From: Methanothrix sp. | Lineage (GTDB): Archaea; Halobacteriota; Methanosarcinia; Methanotrichales; Methanotrichaceae | Assembly: GCA_028688535.1 (NCBI GenBank) | Contig: JAQTXY010000114.1 | Coordinates: forward strand, 1 to 6,656 | Reading direction: 5' to 3' | DNA: 6,656 nucleotides | Shown here: positions 1 to 4,125 of the stretch, piece after piece | Numbering within the stretch: position 1 is the first letter of the stretch | Layout: each line of letters opens with the position of its first letter | Translations under genes and position numbers: made by a program | The notes under the pieces: generated by a model | Databases searched by the model: none | Seen by the model: the letters and a program-made list of their open reading frames with translations, nothing else | Told to the model about the DNA's origin: nothing

Positions 1-64
1 TGGGTATCCGGGCGCGTCTTAGCTTCCAGAACTCGAATTGTTTTTCGTTGATGAACAAATGCAT
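1..64 (-). CDS. 5' fragment of unknown gene Q (runs off contig)
   Basis: An ATG at 64-62 opens a frame of 21 codons (beginning MHLFINEKQFEFWKLRRARI) that leaves the contig without a stop. I do not recognise the family. The start is supported by a TATA-like box (CTATAAATAG, 86-95) centred about 26 nt upstream, the classical spacing for a leaderless archaeal message. The same gene start appears inverted at 6593-6656, so the two may be one locus read twice. It is divergent from gene P, with about 92 bp between their likely starts. It is a truncation by the contig edge, so nothing can be said about the rest of the protein. Confidence 0.5.
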   Translation of the reverse strand, partial: MHLFINEKQFEFWKLRRARIP

Positions 65-66
65 AT

Positions 67-95
67 GTCAACCTCTGAAGGTTGACTATTTATAG
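67..95 (-). promoter_or_regulatory. Gene Q promoter with operator-like inverted repeat (left copy)
   Basis: TATA-like CTATAAATAG on the minus strand (86-95) is followed by a perfect 7-bp inverted repeat GTCAACC/GGTTGAC with a 6-nt spacer (67-86). The repeat fills the space between the TATA box and the ATG at 64, where a bound repressor would block transcription. TATA-to-ATG spacing implies a leaderless transcript. The operator role is inferred. Confidence 0.5.
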
Positions 96-99
96 TTTT

Positions 100-127
100 C
101 TCATGCAGAGGCTTTGCATCTAAAGTC
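100..127 (-). repeat. 28-bp core in the empty site
   Basis: Reverse complement of the core that begins gactttagatgcaaag and ends cctctgcatgag. Here a single copy joins the Q flank (1-99) directly to the P flank (128-231) with no transposon. It therefore looks like the unoccupied form of the site. It contains one copy of the ACTTTAGATGCA motif also found at both ends of the element. Confidence 0.8.
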
Positions 128-231
128 CTTTCTGCAAAAAGTGCGCCTTGAGATAGATGCATATAATGCAGTCCAATCATATGGACTACTGCGGAGGTTT
201 CGAAATAGAGAATTTCGCCGCTCAGAATAAA
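100..231. repeat. 132-bp inverted repeat, left arm (core plus start of gene P)
   Basis: Pairs with 1484-1615 over 132 bp with one mismatch (G194 versus A when 1521 is reverse-complemented, changing Gly to Glu in the P frame). The arms enclose the IS1 element and 55 extra bases of P sequence on the left. The mismatch shows the arms come from two distinct templates, such as two alleles or two diverged copies, rather than one molecule read twice. Confidence 0.9.
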
Positions 232-321
232 GCACTGGCGGAAATATATCGTGAGCTTCTTTCTTTGAAGACCGAGATGAAAAAATGGTCGTGTACGTTA
301 ATTACTGAAAAGGCATCCTGA
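157..321 (+). pseudogene. Gene P, 5' fragment cut by the IS1 element (left copy)
   Basis: From ATG 157 (alternatives at 166 and 181) the frame encodes MHIMQSNHMDYCGGFEIENF followed by AAQNKALAEIYRELLSLKTEMKK. Host-derived sequence ends at 286, where the IS1 terminal repeat begins. The frame then runs into IS sequence and stops at 319-321. The stretch from about residue 25 on looks like an amphipathic, charged helix. I do not recognise the family and the 3' part of the gene is absent. The gene would be divergent from Q. No convincing TATA box is seen upstream, so the start choice is uncertain. Confidence 0.45.
287..296 (+). repeat. IS1-family left inverted repeat
   Basis: GGTCGTGTAC, perfect match in inverted orientation to 1473-1482. 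About 15 of the first 21 inward bases agree between the two ends. Confidence 0.75.
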
Positions 322-1018
322 ATTCCATCAGCTCTTTGATAGTCCATACATGATCCGTCATTTCTTCTGCCATTGCAGGTGTTCTTTGCATCCACTTTTT
401 CCGTCCTTGATCGATCCTTTGCCGAAGTGACTTATGCGGCTTGACGAAATTGTACCAAGCCTGGAAAAAGTCCAAGGCATGAGTATGCCTCCCCAAGATC
501 TTGCTGCAATTCATGCTCTTGCGCACAAATCTAGCCAATGAATTGCGAATTGTGAGATTCAGCCGCTCAATATATGCCGTATTGATCTTTCCTCCCGAAT
601 CGGCACCAAGTAACTGCATTACCTCTTCTGGATCACCATAAACAACACACTGTATTACCTCAACGAGTCGTCCCTTCTCCCTTTTCTTGCATACCTTTGC
701 ATACTTCAGATTGGGATAAGGAACCAGTACAGGCTCAGGCTTTCTTCCGATTCCGCAGTAAGGTGGCGTCTCAAGAAAACCATAAACATTGAGAAGTCCT
801 TCCTCGAATGGATCCCAGTTATCTGAAGTGAATACGGGAATTGGCGAGCCAATTGCGCGACGTTTTTCAATATCGCCAAAGAATTCGACACAATCATCTG
901 CAGTTCTTTTTCCTTCATGATGGCTCAAAAAAAGTCGAGTGTCGGGTTTTATTGCAGTCAGACTGTAGACATCACCGTATTCTTTCGAATCGCTGGCAGC
1001 GACGTTTTTCTCCTTTTT
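302..1018 (-). CDS. IS1-family transposase, C-terminal catalytic frame (+1 relative to N-terminal part)
   Basis: The frame is open from just after a TAA at 1021-1019 and continues the IS1 sequence as KKEKNVAASDSKEYGDVYSL, so it joins the N-terminal frame only through a one-base shift near the A7 run. It contains the second catalytic Asp (PVFTSDNWDPF) and the Glu with its usual neighbours (YIERLNLTIRN, then FVRKSMNCSK). The first possible internal start, TTG at 928, lies beyond the first Asp and is unlikely to be used. Removing one A would give a continuous protein of about 370 residues starting at 1415. Either the element is inactivated by one extra A, or slippage at A7 makes the fusion, or the run length is a sequencing error. 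Confidence 0.7.
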   Translation of the reverse strand, partial: KKEKNVAASDSKEYGDVYSLTAIKPDTRLFLSHHEGKRTADDCVEFFGDIEKRRAIGSPIPVFTSDNWDPFEEGLLNVYGFLETPPYCGIGRKPEPVLVPYPNLKYAKVCKKREKGRLVEVIQCVVYGDPEEVMQLLGADSGGKINTAYIERLNLTIRNSLARFVRKSMNCSKILGRHTHALDFFQAWYNFVKPHKSLRQRIDQGRKKWMQRTPAMAEEMTDHVWTIKELMEFRMPFQ

Positions 1019-1415
1019 TTATATACGACCAGATCTCATCAACTTGCACGCGCTCCAAGCGAAGTTCTCTCAGAAAATAGTCCGTAACGTCTTTGCAGTG
1101 CTTGCCGGCAAGATCGACCCATTTGCATATTGTACCCTTATCATGGCCTGACATCCGTGCAGCTCCGCGAATGCTTCCTTTCTCTGGAATCATTGCCAGT
1201 GTTCGGCAGACTTCATCAATTGGTGTATGAAGACCAAAGAATGGTGTTCCGTGAGTTTCACTGAAGCAATGGCCGCAAGTTTTGCACTTTAGAAGGGCCC
1301 TGTTATCTTTCCCACATCGCTCTTTCAGAACTATGTTTCCAGCGTCCGTTTTTCCATAGTCGGGACAGTTTTTTTGCCAGCACCAAAACTTCGATAAATC
1401 AAGATTGGACTCCAT
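972..1415 (-). CDS. IS1-family transposase, N-terminal frame (zinc finger and HTH)
   Basis: This frame gives the DNA-binding half of an IS1-type DDE transposase. I chose ATG 1415 (protein begins MESNLDLSKF) because ggggt lies just upstream; the frame stays open to a GTG at 1478 inside the IS terminal repeat. Visible parts are a zinc-finger-like cysteine set (CWQKNCPDYG, then CKTCGHCF), a helix-turn-helix (GSIRGAARMSGHDKGTICKW), and the first catalytic Asp in VQVDEIWSYI. Soon after, at an A7 run (1014-1020), the frame leaves the family sequence and ends after about 14 unrelated residues at 972. E. coli IS1 also encodes its DNA-binding part (InsA) in a separate upstream frame, but with a -1 shift; here the continuation is in the +1 frame. 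Family assignment is firm; activity is uncertain. Confidence 0.75.
   Translation of the reverse strand: MESNLDLSKFWCWQKNCPDYGKTDAGNIVLKERCGKDNRALLKCKTCGHCFSETHGTPFFGLHTPIDEVCRTLAMIPEKGSIRGAARMSGHDKGTICKWVDLAGKHCKDVTDYFLRELRLERVQVDEIWSYIKKGEKRRCQRFERIR
1014..1020 (-). other. A7 run at the IS1 transposase frame junction
   Basis: On the coding (minus) strand the N-terminal frame reads tat ata aaa aaa gga. Dropping one A gives tat ata aaa aag gag aaa aac, which restores the IS1 consensus-like DEIWSYIKKEKN. The two frames overlap only about 47 nt (1018-972), so the shift must occur here or at the A5 run at 1005-1009. Needed direction is +1 (or -2), unlike the -1 shift known for E. coli IS1. Confidence 0.6.
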
Positions 1416-1456
1416 CGCTACCCCAACTAAATGATTCAATGAGGTAATATAAAAAA

Positions 1457-1558
1457 CTATTCCGTCAAATAAGTACACGACCTTTTATTCTGAGCGGCGA
1501 AATTCTCTATTTCGAAACCTTCGCAGTAGTCCATATGATTGGACTGCATTATATGCAT
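1457..1558 (-). pseudogene. Gene P, 5' fragment cut by the IS1 element (right copy)
   Basis: Inverted second copy of the P start. It is identical to the left one except for Glu in place of Gly after MDYC. Host-derived sequence ends at 1484 after the codons for AAQNK, 55 bp earlier than the left copy. The frame continues into the IS1 end and stops at 1459-1457. The two copies are interrupted at different points, so a single simple IS insertion followed by target duplication does not explain the arrangement. Confidence 0.45.
1473..1482 (-). repeat. IS1-family right inverted repeat
   Basis: Reads GGTCGTGTAC on the minus strand. It lies at the transposase promoter side of the element. A weak TATA-like tttatatta (about 1441-1455, minus strand) sits between this end and the ATG at 1415. 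Confidence 0.75.
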
Positions 1559-1615
1559 CTATCTCAAGGCGCACTTTTTGCAGAAAGGACTTTAGATGCA
1601 AAGCCTCTGCATGAG
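1484..1615. repeat. 132-bp inverted repeat, right arm
   Basis: Reverse complement of 100-231 except at 1521. It carries the start of gene P on the minus strand and ends with the first direct copy of the 28-bp core, where the first transposon unit begins. The IS1 inverted repeat ends at 1482, almost flush with this arm. Confidence 0.9.
1588..1615 (+). repeat. 28-bp core, left boundary of unit 1
   Basis: Identical to 4059-4086 and 6530-6557 and inverted relative to 100-127. Left neighbour is the P flank. The base before it (1587 g) differs from 4058 (c), and the base after it (1616 g) differs from 6558 (a), which fixes its length at 28 bp. Confidence 0.85.
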
Positions 1616-1631
1616 GCTTTGCATCTAAAGT
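1589..1631. repeat. 19-bp-stem palindrome across core and left end of unit 1
   Basis: Bases 1589-1607 pair perfectly with 1613-1631 around a 5-nt loop (tgcat). Half the palindrome is core and half is element, so it exists only when a unit lies to the right of the core. It is absent at 100-127 and at 6530-6557. It lies about 24 bp downstream of the transposase stop, so it could also form an RNA hairpin in that transcript. Function is inferred. Confidence 0.7.
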
Positions 1632-1677
1632 AAGGTTTTAGCCCTACTTTAGATTCACGCTTCGGACTTTAGATGCA
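1589..1677. repeat. ACTTTAGATGCA motif cluster, left end of unit 1
   Basis: Direct copies at 1589-1600 and 1666-1677, a degenerate direct copy at 1646-1657 (actttagattca) and an inverted copy at 1620-1631. The direct copies are 20 bp apart near the gene (1646, 1666). The last copy overlaps the final codons of the transposase (encoding HLKS). Such iterated subterminal motifs are plausible transposase binding sites. Confidence 0.65.
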
Positions 1678-2866
1678 AGAATTCTGGTTGTATCCCATTT
1701 TCGTACATCTCGTGAATTACGACCGTGAGATTGTACGCAATAATTTTAGCAAGTAATTCATTGACTTGGGCAGTTGGATTCTTGGACTTCAGTGTCTCAC
1801 CAAATTTCCTCTTGATCGCCGCATTCGTAGCCTCGATATTGCTCCGCTTATGGTAGTGCTCCATGAAATCATCGCGGTTAAGCTGGAAGTAGTGATACAT
1901 CTTGCCCCAAAGAGTTGAACCTCTAGCTTTGCCAGTCGCGTTCTTTCTGTAAGGGATGTATGCCTTCCCGCCTTCATTAGCCACTAACTGAAGATTGAGG
2001 CGCGATGAATAAGCCATATCAGCAGATACCTCGTTAATGGTGAATCTCTCGGAGGTTTTCTTAACCAAGGGTCCGAACTGTGGCGAATCGCCGCCATTGC
2101 TATCTGTAATAGCCACAGCAGCAACGATGTTTGTCTTTACGCCTGCGCAAAGGTGAGCTTTGACCCATTGATGCTCTTTCTTTTGGCCGTGCTTCACGCC
2201 GTTGTATGCGCTGAATGTGGTTGTACGAAATCCAGTTGAATCAACTGAGAAATCGTTCTCGATTCCAGCAACCGGTAAGGCAGATAATGTAACCAACTCA
2301 TGAAAAATTGGTGTCATATCAGGATTCTTGAAGAGCTTTGATGGCACATTGAAATCTGGCGTATGCTCGATTTGGCCTCTTTCGGTCGCGTTCTCGAAGA
2401 GACTGTATGCGCGGCGGCTGGATAACTGAGAGTACACTTTCTGTATGGCGCAGAAAAGCGTTTCATGGATTGATAAGCGTGGCCTTCCCATTGATTGCTC
2501 TGGTTCTGGAATTGCCTTAACCAAGTCCTTGAGCAAATTATCAAATAGCTTGACCTCTGCTTTCTGCGCAGCGTTGTAGGCATCCCAGGCTTGTTTATAG
2601 GTCAGGTGGACCTTCTCAGTTACAGTGCCTTGGGGCGTATCCTTTTCAACTTGCAGGTAATAGCGCGTCGCCTGAATGTGCTTGCACTTCCCTCCGCGAT
2701 AAACAAAATCCGGACAGGTGCAAGTCATCCCGTTTGGCGTTGCTTTGACTTCGTAGATCTTGCTTCCTGATTGCGATTTTACTTTAAATGAGTGGTCGTT
2801 GACTTTCTTGATTTGATCTCCTTGGTCTGCTATTTCTTTGCCTCGGACTGCGCGCGGATCTGTCAT
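1655..2866 (-). CDS. SWIM zinc-finger IS4-superfamily DDE transposase, copy 1 (403 aa)
   Basis: Likely moves the 2471-bp unit by DDE-type strand transfer. Residues 49-63 form a SWIM zinc finger: C49-x-C51, then C61-x-H63 (CTCPDFVYRGGKCKH), a nucleic-acid or protein binding module. A helical linker (about 80-200) precedes an RNase H-like catalytic domain with D209 (FSVDSTGF), D283 (VSADMAYSS) and E345. The last lies in a perfect IS4-type Y-2-R-3-E-6-K signature (Y338, R341, E345, K352). Length is normal for IS4/IS5-type enzymes plus an N-terminal addition, and all catalytic residues are present, so it looks intact. The ATG at 2866 is supported by a TATA-like box about 27 nt upstream, implying a leaderless message. 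The last codons lie inside the element's end motif. Exact IS family is not assigned. Confidence 0.9.
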   Translation of the reverse strand: MTDPRAVRGKEIADQGDQIKKVNDHSFKVKSQSGSKIYEVKATPNGMTCTCPDFVYRGGKCKHIQATRYYLQVEKDTPQGTVTEKVHLTYKQAWDAYNAAQKAEVKLFDNLLKDLVKAIPEPEQSMGRPRLSIHETLFCAIQKVYSQLSSRRAYSLFENATERGQIEHTPDFNVPSKLFKNPDMTPIFHELVTLSALPVAGIENDFSVDSTGFRTTTFSAYNGVKHGQKKEHQWVKAHLCAGVKTNIVAAVAITDSNGGDSPQFGPLVKKTSERFTINEVSADMAYSSRLNLQLVANEGGKAYIPYRKNATGKARGSTLWGKMYHYFQLNRDDFMEHYHKRSNIEATNAAIKRKFGETLKSKNPTAQVNELLAKIIAYNLTVVIHEMYENGIQPEFLHLKSEA

Positions 2867-2945
2867 AGTAACTAATAGTGTATTATAGTATTTATAAGTT
2901 ACTAAAATTCAATGAGTCATAACTTATATATACGATAATGTCATA
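2867..2945. promoter_or_regulatory. Divergent transposase/RHH promoter region, copy 1
   Basis: Minus-strand TATA-like CTTATAAATA (2888-2897) is centred about 27 nt from the transposase ATG. Plus-strand CTTATATATA (2923-2932) serves the RHH gene. A perfect 8-bp inverted repeat TAGTAACT/AGTTACTA (2866-2873, 2897-2904; centres 31 bp apart) brackets the transposase core promoter. Direct GTCATA repeats occur at 2862, 2916 and 2940, the last two flanking the RHH TATA box. RHH proteins bind short repeated half-sites, so autoregulation and repression of the transposase are plausible but inferred. Confidence 0.55.
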
Positions 2946-3122
2946 ATGGCTACTATGGGTGATTCCAAACAACAGAAACGCATCGCCGTCTCGCTTCCAG
3001 ATGATGCAAGAGAATTCCTGGAGATAGAATCCAAAGAGACAGGCGTTCCACTAAGCAATCTGCTAAGTTATATCGTGGCAAATTATGTCAGAGATGAGAA
3101 AAGAAAGAGGTCGCTTTTCTAA
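2946..3122 (+). CDS. Small ribbon-helix-helix (CopG/Arc-like) regulator, copy 1 (58 aa)
   Basis: Encodes a compact DNA-binding protein of the MetJ/Arc/CopG fold: a short strand (residues 11-17, KRIAVSL) opening with basic residues, helix A (about 18-32, PDDAREFLEIESKET) and helix B (about 35-50, PLSNLLSYIVANYVRD), then a basic tail. Such proteins dimerise through the strand, which enters the DNA major groove. The ATG at 2946 gives 58 aa. A second in-frame ATG at 2955 lies about 28 nt from the TATA-like box and would suit a leaderless 55-aa product. It is divergent from the transposase and 12 bp upstream of the 217-aa membrane gene, probably in one operon. Likely role (inferred): autorepressor that also limits transposase expression. 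An antitoxin role is possible, but no toxin is recognised. Confidence 0.8.
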   Translation: MATMGDSKQQKRIAVSLPDDAREFLEIESKETGVPLSNLLSYIVANYVRDEKRKRSLF

Positions 3123-3134
3123 AGCGAGCTTATT

Positions 3135-3788
3135 ATGTTATGTGCTAAACAAACGGCTGCTATTGTCATCATATTAGGAATTGCTGTTTTTGCATATTAT
3201 ATTATTCCGAGCATTCGCATGGTGTGGAATGAGAATGCTAAAATCAAAAAAGATCGGATTGCGCACATCCCATTTCATTTTAATGCAGGCGATGAGCGGG
3301 GCAATCCGATTGGCACTATGAATATCGATTTGAAGGTTAATTATCCTCATGGAATTTTAACTGTTGATGATATTATAAAAATATCTGGTGTGGTTGATGC
3401 GTCCCGCATCCCATTTGAATTAAATGCACTTGCGTTATATTTTTCAAGTTCCCAAGAACACCCAGAAAGGAAAGATAGTAAAGGGATAACTGGACTTGCG
3501 ATGATAAATTTTCATAAAACCCAAGAAAGAAATGTGATGGTCGCAAACGAAATTGAAATGAAGTGGCCAATAGAAGGTGAATATCATCTGAATTTTCCGC
3601 TTCTTAGGCCCGGAGGGCGACCAGAGATTAAAACATTGGATAGCCCCATTATTACCGTTCATCCTAAATCTGCTTGGATAGAAGTTATAAACAATGAAGC
3701 AATGGCGAATATTACAATTGTTGCCCTTGTTCTTGGAATCATAGGGGCCATTGATATTGCTTACCGATTATGGACAGCCACCTCCTGA
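3135..3788 (+). CDS. Two-TM membrane protein with large extracytoplasmic domain, copy 1 (217 aa)
   Basis: I do not recognise the family. An N-terminal hydrophobic segment (about 7-25) and a C-terminal one (about 192-212) enclose roughly 165 residues rich in alternating polar/hydrophobic stretches (for example MNIDLKVNY, HGILTVDDIIKISGVV, SPIITVHPKSAWIEV), suggesting a beta-sandwich-like domain. With basic residues after TM1 (KIKKDR) topology is uncertain, but a domain outside the membrane held by both ends is the simplest model. The start ATG at 3135 lies 12 bp after the RHH stop with only a weak upstream gcgag. The 3' end overlaps the convergent 60-62-aa gene by 21 bp. Being inside the transposon unit, it is cargo rather than transposition machinery. 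A role in immunity, exclusion or host interaction cannot be told from sequence. Confidence 0.75.
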   Translation: MLCAKQTAAIVIILGIAVFAYYIIPSIRMVWNENAKIKKDRIAHIPFHFNAGDERGNPIGTMNIDLKVNYPHGILTVDDIIKISGVVDASRIPFELNALALYFSSSQEHPERKDSKGITGLAMINFHKTQERNVMVANEIEMKWPIEGEYHLNFPLLRPGGRPEIKTLDSPIITVHPKSAWIEVINNEAMANITIVALVLGIIGAIDIAYRLWTATS

Positions 3789-3950
3789 AAATAATATAAC
3801 CACACATGAAATAAATAATAAAATTATAGCAATATTAATAATATATTTTCCCATTTTTCGCCCAATCAATGTTTTTGCATAAACACTCATCGGAATACCC
3901 ATTATTAGAAGGCCACACAGTCCAACCAAAAGGCTAAATATGTCATACAT
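3768..3950 (-). CDS. Small two-TM membrane protein, copy 1 (about 60 aa)
   Basis: Unrecognised. Two hydrophobic segments (IFSLLVGLCGLLIMGIPMSV and YIINIAIILLFISCVVILFS) flank a basic loop (AKTLIGRKMGK), giving a hairpin with the loop probably cytoplasmic. The C-terminus ends in GGGCP. Tandem starts occur at TTG 3956, ATG 3953 and ATG 3950. A Shine-Dalgarno-like GAGGT at 3961-3957 is 6 nt from ATG 3950, which I prefer, but ATG 3953 (61 aa) is possible. Convergent with the 217-aa gene, overlapping its 3' end by 21 bp. The overlap constrains both sequences and may mean antisense transcription. Size and topology resemble small membrane toxins or holin-like proteins, but nothing specific supports that. 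Confidence 0.5.
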   Translation of the reverse strand: MYDIFSLLVGLCGLLIMGIPMSVYAKTLIGRKMGKYIINIAIILLFISCVVILFSGGGCP

Positions 3951-3992
3951 CATCAAACCTCTACTACAGTCTTAGGTAATTTCTATATACAA

Positions 3993-4016
3993 ATATGATC
4001 AATCCACTGATCATAT
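3993..4016. repeat. 9-bp inverted repeat near right end of unit 1
   Basis: ATATGATCA and TGATCATAT separated by 6 nt (atccac). It lies just upstream of the small membrane gene's start and before the first right-end ACTTTAGTTGCA motif. It may be an operator for that gene or part of the transposon end. No T-tract follows, so a terminator is unlikely. Confidence 0.5.
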
Positions 4017-4058
4017 CTGTCACTTTAGTTGCAAGAAGGGCACTTTAGTTGCAGAATC

Positions 4059-4086
4059 GACTTTAGATGCAAAGCCTCTGCATGAG
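4059..4086 (+). repeat. 28-bp core, junction between tandem units
   Basis: Middle copy, with element sequence on both sides. In a circular form of the element this would be the joint (attP-like) sequence. Confidence 0.85.
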
Positions 4087-4102
4087 GCTTTGCATCTAAA
4101 GT
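4060..4102. repeat. 19-bp-stem palindrome at the tandem junction
   Basis: Identical to 1589-1631, with stem arms 4060-4078 and 4084-4102. Here it sits between two complete units, next to three direct ACTTTAGWTGCA motifs. Confidence 0.7.
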
Positions 4103-4125
4103 AAGGTTTTAGCCCTACTTTAGAT

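Larger units (their letters stand above)
1..127. repeat. Left terminal inverted repeat (exact, 127 bp)
   Basis: This segment is the exact reverse complement of 6530-6656. Identity stops at base 128 (c here, g on the other arm). It holds the beginning of gene Q, its promoter with an inverted-repeat operator, and the 28-bp core (100-127). The length equals a widely used assembler k-mer, so the repeat probably continues beyond the contig and was cut at k. I do not regard it as a proven telomere-like end. Confidence 0.95.
287..1482 (-). mobile_element. IS1-family insertion sequence (about 1196 bp)
   Basis: Both ends begin GGTCGTGTAC reading inward (287-296, and the complement of 1473-1482), followed by partly matching bases. 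IS1-family ends characteristically start with GGT. The element contains an IS1-type transposase on the minus strand, starting about 67 bp from the right end and ending about 15 bp from the left end. No target duplication is visible: the 10 bp outside the left end (atgaaaaaat) and the right end (ttttattctg) differ. That fits an IS-mediated rearrangement, recombination between two IS copies, or an assembly join through a repeated IS. Confidence 0.8.
1588..4058. mobile_element. 2471-bp transposon-like unit, copy 1
   Basis: The unit starts at the 28-bp core (1588-1615) and ends just before the next core (4059). It carries a SWIM/IS4-type transposase on the minus strand, a divergent RHH regulator plus 217-aa membrane protein, and a convergent small membrane protein. 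Internal ends after the core read GCTTTGCATCTAAAGT (left) and, inward from the right, GATTCTGCAACTAAAGT, an imperfect terminal inverted repeat. The direct repeat with copy 2 covers 1588-4086 versus 4059-6557, offset 2471. I found no difference between copies at the places compared, and all translated proteins are identical. The exact transposon ends within the 28-bp core are ambiguous. Confidence 0.85.

Noticed and set aside
193..198. GGAGGT as a ribosome binding site
   Set aside because: No start codon follows at a usable distance, and the right-hand copy reads gaaggt; it lies inside the P coding frame.
706..918. 70-aa minus ORF within the IS1 catalytic region
   Set aside because: It is out of frame with the DDE-bearing sequence and shows no recognisable domain.
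1014..1020. Programmed -1 frameshift as in E. coli IS1
   Set aside because: The -1 frame meets a stop after about 15 codons; the catalytic half is in the +1 frame.
841..1080. 79-aa plus-strand ORF over the IS1 transposase
   Set aside because: It is antisense to clear transposase sequence and has no family resemblance or promoter.
1789..1977. 62-aa and 89-aa minus ORFs inside the SWIM transposase (also 2314-2583 and the same in copy 2)
   Set aside because: They are out-of-frame shadows of the intact 403-aa gene.
3373..3662. 65-aa and 72-aa minus ORFs opposite the 217-aa membrane gene (also in copy 2)
   Set aside because: They are antisense shadows with no ribosome binding site or promoter.
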